Assembly (NCBI GenBank): GCA_003550305.1
Contig: QKYT01000016.1
Span: 247,088-311,087 of the forward strand
Reading direction: 5' to 3'
Source: Glomus cerebriforme
Taxonomy: Eukaryota > Glomeromycota > Glomeromycetes > Glomerales > Glomeraceae
DNA length: 64,000 nt
The position numbers and the translations under genes are program-made. Numbering within the stretch: the stretch's first letter is position 1; each line of letters starts with the position of its first letter. The notes under the pieces are model-generated. The model was not told the origin of the DNA and searched no databases. It was given only the letters and a program-made list of their open reading frames with translations. Below are positions 1 through 11,170 of the stretch, piece by piece.

Positions 1-195
1 ATTATATATAAATTTACAAAAAGGAGATAATTTTATTAGATTTTTTGTAAAAAAAATACAAATATTTTGTAATATCTAGATATATATATATAAATAATAA
101 AAAATAAAAATATATTTAGAATGTAAAAGAAATAAAGAAAGTATTATTAGTTTTGATATTATTAGTGTGTAAATATAAGTATCGTTAATATTAGG
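1..195. other. A+T-rich flank, no gene seen
   Basis: Low-complexity A+T-rich sequence left of the first transposon end. No open frame, RNA gene or recognised repeat. Confidence 0.6.
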
Positions 196-693
196 TAGTG
201 TTTCAAAAAAAATCCAATCTGATCTGAATCTGCAAATTTGATCCAAAATGGATTCAGATCAGTTTGCAAATTTAAAATTTATGGATCTGATCTGAAGCAA
301 ATAAATCTAATCTGAATCTGATCTGATTGGATCAGATTATAGTACAAAAAAATCTGGATCTGATCTGATCAGATTCAGATTTTCATATATTAAATATGAT
401 AAATAAAAAAAAAGTTTTTTTTTTATTTTTATTTTTTTTAGAGACTTTAGAGATGAAATCTGAACTAGAGGTATGCTCTGAAATCCAATCAATCCAGCAA
501 ATATCTGATTATCTATCTAAAAATTGATCAGATTCAGATTGATCCATTTGTACCACTAGATTGACCGAATGGTTCAACAGATATCCAGTTAATCTGATGA
601 TCTATTTGTATTACCAGATTCATCAAATACAACAGATTTTTTTTTTATAAAAAAAATGGGTGTTTTTTTATTAAAATTTACTAACTTACTATA

Positions 694-1830
694 GGAACAA
701 ACATTTTGGTTCAACTCTTGGAGGTAATTAAAGGTGGATGAATTTTTTTATTAAACTTTAATACAAGAATATTGCTAACATTTTTTTTTCTCTTTTTATA
801 GAAATGAACACTTCAGCTCGACTCCTAATAATTAAAGGGGGGTTTATTAAACTTTAATACAAGAATATTGCTAACATTCTTTTTTTTTCTTTTTTATAAG
901 AACAAACACTTCGGCTTATCACTGGTTAAAAACTGATCTATCTTACAGATATCTTACAGATATCTTATAAATATTGAGTACTAAAATGCAGAAAATCTGC
1001 TATATATTGGGTACCTAATATGTATATTATAGAATTAAAAAATACAATTTATTAATTATCTCATTATCCAGTGATCATAAAAAAATGAAATATAGCTCAT
1101 TCGATTCGCCTTACTAAGACGTATCAAATGGTACTAATTTTGCATTTCTAGGTATGATAGATGCTGAGATATTTGATAAATCATAAAAAAATAAACAAAA
1201 AATGCAATATCATGATATATATCACATCTAGAAATGCAAAATTAGTACCATTTGATACATCTCAGTGAGGCGAATCAAATGAGCTATTTTTCATCTTTTT
1301 ATGATCACTGGATAGCAAGATAATTAATAAATTGTATTTTTTAATTCTATAGTATACATATTAGATACCCAATGTATAGCAGATTTTCTGCATTTTGGGT
1401 ACCCGATATTTATAAGATATCTGTAAGATATCTGTAAGATAGATCAGTTTTTGACCAGTGTGATCAGTAATGGGTAAAAGGGGGCAAGGAGGTATTTCTT
1501 TTTTAATTATTATATAAGAATATTTATTAATATTTTTTTTATTAATTTTTGTAAGAATGAACACTTCGGCTCAGCTTCTAGAGGTAATAGAGTAAAAGGG
1601 GACATAGGAAGGCGTTTCTTTTTTATTTTATTATATAAGAACATTTATTAACATTTTTTTTTATTAATTTTTGTAAGAACAAATACTTTAGCTCAGCTCC
1701 TGAAGATAATGGGATAAAAGAAGAATGTAAAAAATATTTCTTTTTTATTTTATTATACAAAAATATTTATTAATATTCTTTTTTATTAATTTTTATAGAA
1801 ACGAACACTTCAGCTCAGCTTCTGGAAGTA
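694..1830 (+). repeat. Tandem array 1: intron-like units with short exon-like cores
   Basis: At least six repeats of a core resembling GAACGAACACTTCGGCTCAG occur near 694, 801, 899, 1555, 1677 and 1799; the last three are spaced exactly 122 bp. The DNA between cores resembles introns: donor-like GAG/GTAATTA (724) or GAG/GTAATAG (1584), a branch-like GCTAAC or ATTAAC, a long T tract, and an acceptor TATAG or GTAAG directly before the next core. A 547-bp palindrome interrupts the array between the third and fourth cores. Confidence 0.7.
918..1464. repeat. 547-bp near-perfect palindrome (foldback element)
   Basis: The left arm (918 to about 1157) and right arm (about 1217 to 1464) are inverted copies through almost their whole length, separated by a spacer of about 60 bp. 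Matching blocks include AATTAGTACCATTTGATAC, the GAATTAAAAAATACAATT segment and the repeated ATATCTTACAG motif near each end. The outer ends are ATCACTGGTTAAAAACTGAT and its near-complement. It encodes nothing and interrupts array 1. It fits a foldback or MITE-type DNA element; I could not define a target duplication. Confidence 0.75.
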
Positions 1831-2079
1831 GATATTCTGAAAATTCTGTCCCTACAAAAAAAATAAAAAAAATAAAAAAAAATACCAGATTTGACCAGAT
1901 TATCTAATCAATTTAGTTAATCTGGTTATCTGTATAACATCTGATCAATCTGATGTTATCCAACAGATCTATCTGAATTGAAATCCATTTATTCCTTAAT
2001 CCAGATTATTCAATCTGTTCAAAAATGAATGACGGATTGAACAGATTTCACCAGAGCAAACCTTTAACCTAGACAACTG

Positions 2080-2750
2080 AACGAACAGTTCCTAAATGAA
2101 CTAAAGATGAGTTCATTCTTTTTTATTTTTTTTTTAGAAAAAGTAATTAATGTTTTCTTTTCTCTTTTTTTTAGAAAACTGGATGAATGGACAAAGCTGA
2201 ATAAATGGAACTTGAATGAACAAACTAAGTGGTTAGTTCATTCATTTTTTTCATTTTTTTACTTTTAGTAGTTTTAGGGAATGTAATTAATATTTTCCTT
2301 TTCTTTTTTTAAGAATCCAGATAAACTGCTGATGAAGCCAAACAACTGGAATCTTGAACGAACGTAAGTTTATTTTTTTTTTACTTTATTAATTATTAAG
2401 GAAAATAATTAACGTTCCCTTTTAGTTCATTCATTTCTTTCATTTTTTTTTACTTTCAGAGAACATAATTAACATCTCCCTTCTCTTATTTTTAAGAAAC
2501 TAGATGAACAAATGAAGCTGAATGAATGGAATTTGAATGAACAAACTAAAAGGTTAGTTTGTTTATTTCTTTTCATTTTTTTACTTTTAGGGAACGTAAT
2601 TAATGTTTCTCTTCTCTTATTTTTAGAAAACCAGATGAATGGATAAAGTAGAACTTGAATGAACGAACTAAGAGGTTAGTTCATTTATTTCTTTTCATTT
2701 TTTTTACTTTCAGGAAATGTAATTAACATCTCTCTTCTCTTCTTTTTAGA
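2080..2750 (+). repeat. Tandem array 2 (left copy, in the L arm): intron-like units
   Basis: About five degenerate units. Clear examples: exon-like 2497-2552 (56 nt), intron-like 2553-2626 (GTTAGT...ATTAATG...TTTTTAG), exon-like 2627-2674, intron-like 2675-2749 (GTTAGT...ATTAACATC...TTTTTAG). The exon-like cores read as fragments such as KLDEQMKLNEWNLNEQTK, with variants and some stops. The inverted homologous array lies at 9690-10735. Confidence 0.7.
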
Positions 2751-2930
2751 AAACTGAATAAACAATTAGATTCAGATCAGTTCAATTTTGGATCTGAATT
2801 GGTTTCAGTTCAGTTCAGTTTTAGATTAATTAGATCCAGATCAGTTCAATTCAAATCTGGATCAGTTTCAGATCAGTTCAGATCAGATCTAGTTAGATTT
2901 AGATCTGTTTAGATCTGTTTCAAATCAGAT

Positions 2931-3209
2931 TCAAATCATTATCAAAACATCACTGAACCTCAAACTCTGTTCTAATAATGCAAGTTTAGCCTTAAGTTCT
3001 CTGACACTAAACTTGAATTCAGCATTCTTAGAATCATATCTTGTATTCTCTTCAATAATTTGCTTTAGCTTTATATTCTTAGTCTCAACCTCAGCAAATC
3101 TTAGTAATTTCTCTCTAAGTTCAGGAATCTTAATATTCTCTTTCCTAAGTTTAGCGATCTTAGCTAAAAGCTTGGTATTTAATTCTCTTAATGAATCAGT
3201 AGATTGCAT
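2931..3209 (-). pseudogene. Truncated coiled-coil protein gene
   Basis: Reading from the internal ATG at 3209 (MQSTDSLRELNTKLLAKIAK...), the frame encodes a lysine/glutamate/leucine-rich, heptad-like coiled coil of about 90 residues. The opening (S-L-R-E-L-N-T-K-L-L-A) resembles the N-terminal coiled coil of a highly repeated Rhizophagus protein family; that link is from memory. The last dozen codons (below about 2955) come from element L, so the gene was cut by the insertion and its original C-terminal part is missing. An upstream in-frame ATG at 3248 exists, but its extra residues do not look like the family. The function of the family is unknown to me. Confidence 0.5.
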
Positions 3210-3672
3210 GTTCAATAATAATTTTTTATATGAGATGGAATAATTCAAAAGTTTATTAGCATAAATAAAAAATGAGGTAATATTCTCATCAAAATTACTG
3301 ATTTATTGATGTAAAAAATAAGTTACAAGATTTGGTAATATATAAACTTATTTTATAAAGTGAAATAAAGTTTTTATGCTAATCTTGTGATGTTTCTTTC
3401 ATCTAAGCTATCTATATATTAACACAATGTCTCAACATTAACTTTAATCCAATTTTATTTATCCTAATATTAATATTCTGGATAGAATAAAATGGTTGTC
3501 AGTTATGCAGAGTCAGAAATAAATTAACAATATTGATCCTAGTAAGACTCACTAAAAGTTTATGTTCTCTGCTTAATAAGATCCTCAAAATTTCTGAACA
3601 AAAAAATAGATTAGCTTTGCAAGCTTTGGAATTGCTTTGCAAAATAATATTTATACAGTTGAATATTATTCT

Positions 3673-4104
3673 GCACGTCTGAAATCTGTGCCAGGTTTGT
3701 GGCACAGTAATTTTTAAAAAAATACATAACAATTTTTTTTTTGTCATAAAACTTTTAAATTTTTACTGTAAATGTAATTTAGACTGCTCTATAAGATTAC
3801 TTATATGTTGGAAGAAGGTTTAAAATGCTATTTTTGACTTTACATATAAATGATTGATTTTACCGTCTTTACTGATCATTTCCAAAAATGGATTTAATGA
3901 AAATAAAATTTTTGTCAAATAAATCAATAATGATATTTTATATAACTGCTTTTAACACTTTAAGTAAACTTGTAAAGTAGCTGAAATTAAGTATATTTAG
4001 TAATTTTTAAAGGCATGTTAATATAAAAAATTTTCTTTTTATGATTTTTTATTGCGTCACATCAGTTAGCTGTGCCACAAATCTGGCACAGATTTTAGAC
4101 ATGC
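3673..4104. mobile_element. 432-bp inverted-repeat element (MITE-like)
   Basis: Terminal inverted repeats of about 32 bp: the left end contains GTCTGAAATCTGTGCCAGG then TTTGTGGCACAG, and the right end has the complement with three or four mismatches (CTGTGCCACAAATCTGG...). The interior is A+T-rich and has no coding potential. No convincing target duplication was found, so the family is not assigned. Confidence 0.6.
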
Positions 4105-4429
4105 CATTATTTTTTGAGGATCAGTATTCTCATATGACATTGTAACATAAGGCTGATTTTTAACTGATAAAATTATTTTTGATTTGATCTTATTAAGAGG
4201 TTAAAATTTGGCACATAACCAAAATATCTTGTCAAACTATCTTTTACCAACTTGGGTACAAACTCTTTCATCATTCTAGAAATAAACAAAAATTAAGAAA
4301 ATTTCTCCACCTGCTAGGCATTTAATATATTTGAAAAGGTCTTTCTTTATTTGTATTTTACCAAAAAAATAATTTTCTCAAATCTTGTTTTTAACTCCTG
4401 ATTTTTGTTCTTACAAATATATTATCGAA

Positions 4430-6290
4430 ATGTCATTATTTTTTGTTGTTTTAGCTAATCCTCTTTCTAATACTTCTCAGATCAACATTGCTGAAGTAAA
4501 TAATGTTAATGAAACAACTACTGTCAATAAAGTAGATCTCAATACTTTACATTTCAAAGAAATGATATGGAATATAGAAAAGAAATTTTTTGACTTATAT
4601 AATCATAATAGCTTTAAGGATCTAATGTTATAGAAGGTTTTAAATGATCTTCACAAAAAAACTAATGAGTGTACAGAAACTGACATAAAAAGCTTTGAAT
4701 ATATAAAATTATTACTGACTGGTAAATTTTCAAAGGATTTTCAAGATGTTCCAAGTAATTGCATCCATATTCTTATGAAACTACCTTTGCTCACCATTAC
4801 TGGTAAGTGTCCAATAGTTTACCTCTCGAACAGGAAATTTATGTTATTTCATATCTTATATTTTTTCTTATTTAATCAGGAGTCACTAGTAAAGCACTTT
4901 CTATTCTAATAAAATGACAAACTGAATTCCAAGTTTATAATCATGAACCTGTTTCTTCTTGTGAAAGAGATTTTTGGAATGAGCTTCCTAAAGCTCAAAT
5001 TATTTTTAAATTGCCTGATAATACAGACAATATTAAATATATATCAAAACTATTTTCTAAATATATGAAAGTTGAAGGAAATAAGATTGTGCTGGATAAT
5101 AATGTAATACTAAATTCACAAAATAAGTTAATTTTTTGCAATGATGTTCCCATGATAGAATCAGGAGAAAGGATTAAATGAATTTTGTTAAATTTTTACA
5201 CCTTTGTAAGTCACCAAATGAAATAGTGTATGGAATATCAACTAATAAAGAAGTCGTACTTATAAATGATTGAAAAGATCAAATTTGATCATTAAACTGA
5301 AGGAAAAAAAGGATGTATTATAATCAGATCACCCAGCATTAGAAAAATGTATTTTTCATTATATTTGGCTTTCTATATAAATCATCGATATAATTCAAAT
5401 GATATCATGTATGAATAGTCATTTCAAAAAAACTCACGTATTCTTCATATCAAATCAAATAAGGCTGTAATGAAAATTTTAGATCCAATGCTTGAAAATC
5501 CAAAAGATTACTTTTACATCGCCAATTCTACCATTTCTGCTCCATAGAATACAAAATATATATTTGTAGTTACAGTTCCAAAGTATAGATTATGGCATAA
5601 TTTTATAAAAATACATCCTAGAAAATATTATGCCTCGATTTGGTCAAAGGAAAAAATCTGGCATGTTTGGAATTAGAATGATCAGTATAAGGATAAAGTA
5701 TATGAGACTCGAGTAAAGAAATTAATTGAGAAGTAGGGTTGCATTCCACAACGAGTCTTTGTTGAATATAATGATAAACTGGATCTTAATTATATAGTCA
5801 CTCAGTATAATATATATAAATACCTTAAAAATAATGGGAGAATTTAGATGATGGCTACTCTGGAAAAATCATACATATTATACCTAATGCAGATTTTACA
5901 AATAAAACTTATGTTTTCATCTTGGCAGAAATATATGAGGCTTTGTACAGATATTATGAAAATCATACAAAAGATACAATTATTAATATTATCAGAAGTT
6001 TTGCAGAAGATGCTGGAGGTACTTTAGCTATAAATTTTTTTAAAATGTTAGCACATGATATCTTGCAAAAAGGTGGCAAGTTTAAGATATGATACTTAAC
6101 TGATGATAATAGTAACTGTAACTTAAATGGTACAATAATGTTCAAGAAATAAATTCTGGATATTATAATTTTTCCAAAATTACAAATTTTGAGTTTGTTG
6201 ATGCCATTGCATTTCAGTGTAATGGAATTTATCATTTATATTAAATAACAACTGCAGGAAATATGATACTAAGGTAAATATAAGTTACAT
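4430..6290 (+). pseudogene. Crinkler (CRN)-type effector pseudogene
   Basis: From the ATG at 4430 the frame reads MSLFFVVLANPLSNTSQINI, which matches the start of CRN-type N-terminal ubiquitin-like domains. It ends around 4800 with NCIHILMKLPLLTITG, similar to the HIHIIV..P segment that closes this domain. Later pieces in shifting frames (4920-5190, 5330-5840, 5880-6290) include LAINFFKMLAHDILQKGGKF and NFEFVDAIAFQCNGIYHLY. These resemble the C-terminal nuclease-like half of CRN/RHS-type proteins (AG..FE...H..L..GG.F..R and F.SVDA). In-frame stops (for example 4631, 5179, 6091) and frameshifts show decay. An intron may separate the two halves near 4803-4880. In mycorrhizal fungi, CRN proteins are candidate host-directed effectors; this copy is dead. 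The hAT element Y lies directly downstream. Confidence 0.6.
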
Positions 6291-6759
6291 ATTAGCATTA
6301 TATCTATTATTATATACTAAATATATTTACAGTATACTATGTAGGTAAATAGTCTTAATAAATTAAAAAGCCATCTGGAAGGAAATCTACTAATTTATCT
6401 ATATTTTGTTATTTCAGATATAAATCATATTTTTGATAATTTTTATTTTCAGAACTATGTTATAACTAAGCCTGGTTCTGAAACTGAAATATTTCAGATT
6501 TGCCAAAATTCTGAAACCAAAATCTGAAAATCTGAAATCTGAAATTCATGCCAAAATCCAAAATTGATACCAAAATGCTGAATTAAAATTAGCCAATTAA
6601 AATTAAGTAATTAAATATATAAATAGTTTCATTTATATTGTACAAAATGTACAGTTTATCAATTTTCTTTTTTTTTTATCCTATTATGACTAGATAAAAT
6701 TCTAAAGGTAAAAGCGATTGCAAATAGAATGAAGTCTGAAAATATTTCGTGTAAGTTCT

Positions 6760-9182
6760 ATTAAAGTTTTCAGGCCATTTTTCTGAAAAATGCAAGTTAT
6801 GTCATAAAAAATGGTCATGCACATATGTAAATATGTTACAATCTTATCTTGCTAACGAGTGTGCTGACTGTCCTGAAGATATTCAAAACTACTGGCTTGG
6901 ATATCTCACTGCAAAGGACTCCTTAGAAGATAAAATGGCTTCTATCACCTCACAAGAATCAAGTTAATCAATAATTTCTAATAAGAGAAGAAGAAGTTCT
7001 AATGGTATGATTAATTATATTAATTATTAATTGTATGATTGTATCTATATTTTAACTTTTTAAGTTAATTATTTTTTTCAATTATTTTATTAAGTTCAAT
7101 CTGAGATTGAAGATTATTATGAGAATCATTGTGGAATACCATTTGCTGTAATCAATAGTCCATTTTTCGTGAATTGTTATATCAATTACATTCAAATTAT
7201 TATTCTCTTTCGCAAAAGGTACTTTTAGAGTTTCTTCTTAATTAAGAAACTTCACAAGTTAATTAAGCTATTAATAAAGAATTAGAGCATTCCAAAAACT
7301 TAACACTTGGTAATTATTTTAACTTTTCATTATATAAATCCACTAGCATTATAATAATAAATTTATTATTATTTATTAGCTTTAAATGGTTAGACTAGTG
7401 CAAGTACTCTTTTCATATATAATTTTATCGTATTAACTCCTTCCAATTAGCAATATCTTTATTGTCTTCAGGATTTTTCTTCATCTCATTATATTGGAGA
7501 ATTCCTCACGTTTGAAATAAAAAAGATTATAGAAAAGATTGGGGCAAAAAAATTTAGTGCAGTTGTCACTGACAATGCATTAAATGTTCGATTAGCTTAA
7601 GAAATTATTTCTAAGGAGTATCCCTTGATATTAAATTTAAGATGTATCGCTCATTTTATAAATCTAATCACGAAGTCAATCTTGGGTAATATTTTATTAA
7701 TTTTTCTTTTAATTAGTTAATTCTTTATCTCTTAGCGTCACAATGAAAGAATTCATTATATTAAATAATATATTAATTTTAATAGATCATGAAACAGCTT
7801 TTAAAATTTTAGTTGCTTGTAATAGTATTACCAATTATTTTAAAGCATCACATATTTGCAACAATTTATTAACTGAATCTGCAAAGATTCTAAAAATTGA
7901 ANGTNNTGGATTGAAAACTTTTATTAAAACAAGATGGACATCCATGTATGAGGCAACTCATTCAATTGTTAGAATGAGATGGGCTTTTGATGAAGTAATA
8001 CTTATTATATTTTTAATTTATTTAAGATATATATTTAACTAAGTATTAACTTTATTATTTAGGTAATAACTAATCATTCTGAGNAAATTACNAATTCTAN
8101 TGTTAAAAAAATTCTTAAAAGAACTGATTTTTATGATAAAGTTAATACTTTAGCTAAACTACTCTAACCTATCAAAAATGCAATATTAATACTTGAAGGA
8201 AACTAAACTAATTTGGCCGATGCATTTATCCAATTCATTTGGCTTATGAAATTAAAAATTTCAATTCAAGTAATTTAGTATCATTTTAGAAATATGCAAT
8301 ACAGGCGTTTAACAAAAAATGGGAGGAATTCAATGTTACTTTATATTTGTTAGCTTACTTTTTACATCCAAGATTTCAAGGTATATAAAATATATATATA
8401 TATATATTTTTTATTTATGTAATAACAAATAACAGCTAATAATGATAATTATTTTCATAGCACAAGGGTTATGAAGTGAAAAATATTCTTTAATTGCTTC
8501 AGCCACTGGTAATATTTGGAAAAAGATGAGAAATAACCAAAAATCATGCAAGAAGCTTCTCTCTCAAATGCGTAAATATAAATTTAGACTAGAACTTTAT
8601 AATGAAATAATTAGAGATTCAGATGAAACTCCTATATTATGGTGACTTGCTATTAATAATATTAGCAATTATTTGCAAGAACTTGCTCTTTATGTTTTAT
8701 CCATTGTACCTCATAGCACTAGTTGTGAGAAAGTATTCTCAATTTTCAGATGGTTCTATGACAAGAAAAGACTTAGCTTACAAACATCAAAAGTTGAATC
8801 TATGACTAAGATTCAATCATATTATGTTTCAAAAGCAAATAATGAATTAAAATATGCAAGTTCAAAATATTCTAAAGATGAATTAAAAGTTATGATTGAT
8901 GAATCTTTGGATAACCTTAAGAGGGATTTTGAGGATAGCGAACCTAAAAGAATATTAGTAAAGCCTGATGAAATTCCAAATCACACAGTGTCAGTATTAA
9001 TATTAGAGGAGATATTTAATGTAGATGAAGTTCCATTTATCAGAGATCCAGAAGATAGTGATGATAAAGAAGACAATAATGATATTGATAATAATGATGA
9101 TAATAATAATGATGATGTTCCTAAAGAAGAACCAGTAGAGGATTATGATGTCTCAAAACTTGCATCAAGATTTCTTGATTAA
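6760..9182 (+). pseudogene. hAT-family transposase pseudogene
   Basis: Multi-exon relic with many stops. The order matches hAT transposases: a BED-type zinc finger (6762 onward, HFSEKCKLCHKKWSCTY), then the RNase-H-like core with GAKKFSAVVTDNALNV (7540-7590; D of TDN is a candidate catalytic Asp) and LNLRCIAHFINLITK (7635-7675), a central segment with TRWTSMYEATHSIVRMRW (7930-7983), and the C-terminal dimerisation region ELALYVLSIVPHSTSCEKVF...RRFY-like (8670-8800). An acidic tail rich in D and N follows (9040-9180), ending at a TAA. Introns are likely at about 7683-7735, 7995-8060 and 8380-8460. Ambiguous bases occur at 7902-7906 and 8084-8100. It was the source enzyme of element Y but is not functional here. 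Confidence 0.8.
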
Positions 9183-9478
9183 TTAATGTACCATAAATTT
9201 TTAAATTGTCTATTATTCCTAAATTAGTATAATATACTAAATGTCATGACTGGAATGATAATCAAAATTTTCAATCCATTTTCAATCCATTTTCAATCTG
9301 TTTTCAAAATATTCAAATTTTTATTAGTAATTAATATAAAAATTATTGATTTTTGTTCAATCTAAACTCAATCCAATTTCAATCCAATAATTTGTCACAT
9401 ACTCACATCTGTTATTATTAGATTTTATTATACAATCATTACAAAATTATTACTTATTAGTTAATTACTCATTAGTTG

Positions 9479-11011
9479 TAGTGCTTCGAACAGATCAGAT
9501 CAGATTTGATTTAAATCTGATCTGATCTGAATCTGGTTTGAAACAATCTGAACTGATCTGAATCTGACTAGATCTGTTCTGAACCGATCTGAAACTGATT
9601 TAGATTTGAATCTAATTAATCTGAAACTGAACTGAACTGAAACCAATTCAGATCTGAAACTGAACTGATCTGAACATAAAGGGAAGTTAATTACTTTCCC
9701 TAATAATTAATAAAGTAAAAAAAAATAAACTTACGTTCGTCCAAGATCCCAGTCGTTCAGCTTCGTCTGTTTGTCCAATTTCCTAAAAAAAGAGAAGGGA
9801 AACGTTAATTACGTTTCCTGAAAGTAAAAAAAAATGAAAGAAATGAATGAACTAATCTCTTAGTTCGTTCGTTCAAGTTCTGTTCATTCAGCTTCATCCG
9901 TTCATCCAGTTTCCTAAAAAAAAAGAGAAAAGGAAAGTTAATTACTTTCTCTAATAATTAATAAAGTAAAAAAAATGAACTTATGTTCATCCAAGATTCC
10001 AGTCATTCAGCTTCATCCATTCATCTAGTTTCCTAAAAAAGAGAAGAGAAACGTTAATTACATTCCCTAAAAGTAAAAAAATAAAAGAAACAAATGAACT
10101 AATCTCTTAGTTCGTTCATTCAAGTTCTGTTCGTTCAGTTTTATCCGTTCGTCTGGTTTCCTAAAAAAAAATTAATAAAGTAAAAAAAATGAACTTACGT
10201 TTGTCCAAGATCCTAGTCATTCAGCTTTGTCTGTTCGTCCAGTTTCCTAAAAAAAAGAGAAGGGAAACGTTAATTACATTCCCTGAAAGTAAAAAAATGA
10301 AAGAAACAAATGAACTAACCTCTTAGTTCATTCGTTCAAATTCTGTTCGTTCAGCTTCGTCCATTCATCCAGTTTCTTAAGACGTTAATTAGGTTTCCTG
10401 AAAGTAAAAAAAATGAAAGAAATGAACGAACTAAGCACTTTGTTCATTTGTTCAAATTCCGTTCATTTGGCTTCGTCCGTTCATCCAGTTTCCTAAAAAT
10501 AAGAGAAGGGAGACGTTAATTACGTTCCTTGAAAGTAAAAAAATGAAAAGAAATGAATGAACTAACCACTTAGTTCATTCGTTCAAGTTCTGTTCGTTCA
10601 GCTTCATCCGTTTGTCTAGTTTTCTAAAAAAAAAAAAAGAAAAGGGAACGTTAATTACTTTCCCTAAAAAAAATAAAGTAAAAAAAGAATGAACTCACTT
10701 TTAGTTCATTCAGGAACTGTTCGTTCAGTCGTCCAGGTTCTGTCTCTAAAGTCTCTAAAAAAAAAAGATAAAAATAAAAAAAAAAAAAAATTTTTTTTTT
10801 TATTTATCATATTTAATATATGAAGATCCGAATCTGATCAGATCAGATCTGGATTTTTTTGTACCATGATTTAATCTGATCAGATCAGATTCAGATCAGA
10901 TTTATTTGCTTTCGGATCAGATCTATAGATCTTAAATTGCAAAACTAATCTGAATCCGTTTCAAATCAAATCTGCGGATTCAGATCGAATCAGATTTTTT
11001 TAGGAGCACTA
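9479..11011. mobile_element. Element R: non-autonomous hAT element with perfect 8-bp target duplication
   Basis: Ends TAGTGCTTCGAACAGATCAG (left) and TAGTGCTCCTAAAAAAATCT (right, read in reverse), flanked by identical 8-mers ATTAGTTG at 9471-9478 and 11012-11019. The 190 bp inside the left end and 270 bp inside the right end are rich in GATCTGA words. The middle (9690-10735) is a tandem array of intron-like units in minus orientation. The right 270 bp is the inverted match of the left 270 bp of element L. There is no coding gene. It sits inside element Y, so it is younger than Y. Confidence 0.85.
9690..10735 (-). repeat. Tandem array 2 (copy in R): intron-like units
   Basis: About nine units of roughly 90-125 bp. 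On the minus strand each runs: exon-like AAACTGGATGAACGGAC-type core, donor-like GTTAGTTC or GTAAGTTC, short T-rich stretch with CATTTTTTTTACTTTCAG, then GGAAACGTAATTAACGTTTC (branch-like ATTAACG), a pyrimidine tract TTCTCTTTTTTTTAG, and the next core. Inverted homolog of 2080-2750. Lengths vary, which suggests repeated unequal exchange. Confidence 0.75.
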
Positions 11012-11170
11012 ATTAGTTGATTACTCATTTGATTAATTGCATTAGTAGTTTGAATATGATTCATTTATTCATAATTGTGTAAGTGCAAATTCGATATGAG
11101 AATTATAAGATAAAATATCTAAAATATTTCAAAATTTTTTTTCAATTTTTTCAGAATAATAAATAATATA

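Larger units (their letters stand above)
469..2063. mobile_element. Element Z: hAT-like insertion inside L
   Basis: Comparison with the uninterrupted relative R shows that L is broken after AGAGACTTTAGAGA and resumes at AGACAACTGAACGAAC near 2071. The intruding segment has related inverted ends (AGGTATGCTCTG... on the left; the right end read in reverse is AGGTTTGCTCTGG...). It is flanked by similar 8-mers, TGAACTAG at 461-468 and TAACCTAG at 2065-2072, an imperfect hAT-size duplication. It carries no protein gene; its body is a tandem array of intron-like units split by a large palindrome. Confidence 0.55.
196..2955. mobile_element. Element L: non-autonomous hAT-like element (interrupted by Z)
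   Basis: The left end begins TAGTGTTTCAAAAAAAATCC and is followed by about 270 bp rich in GATCTGA-type words. The right end finishes ...CACTG at 2955 and is preceded by GATCTGA-rich sequence (2755-2940). Between them lies a tandem array (2080-2750). The same order in the opposite orientation, with very similar sequence, makes up element R at 9479-11011, so L and R are members of one family. TAGTG-type ends are typical of hAT elements. L has no clear 8-bp target duplication (flanks differ), so its exact borders are less certain than those of R. No transposase is encoded; it presumably depended on a hAT enzyme supplied in trans. It cuts into the coiled-coil gene at 2931-3209. Confidence 0.65.

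Noticed and set aside
2080..2750. A genuine multi-exon gene encoding a repeated KLDEW peptide
   Set aside because: Core lengths (56, 48 and others) do not keep a frame when joined and several cores contain stops; a repeat with splice-like grammar is the safer reading.
196..11011. One giant 10.8-kb transposon with long inverted ends
   Set aside because: The outer ends do match, but 9479-11011 has its own left end and a perfect 8-bp duplication, and its neighbour Y extends beyond 11011. Two separate family members explain the data better.
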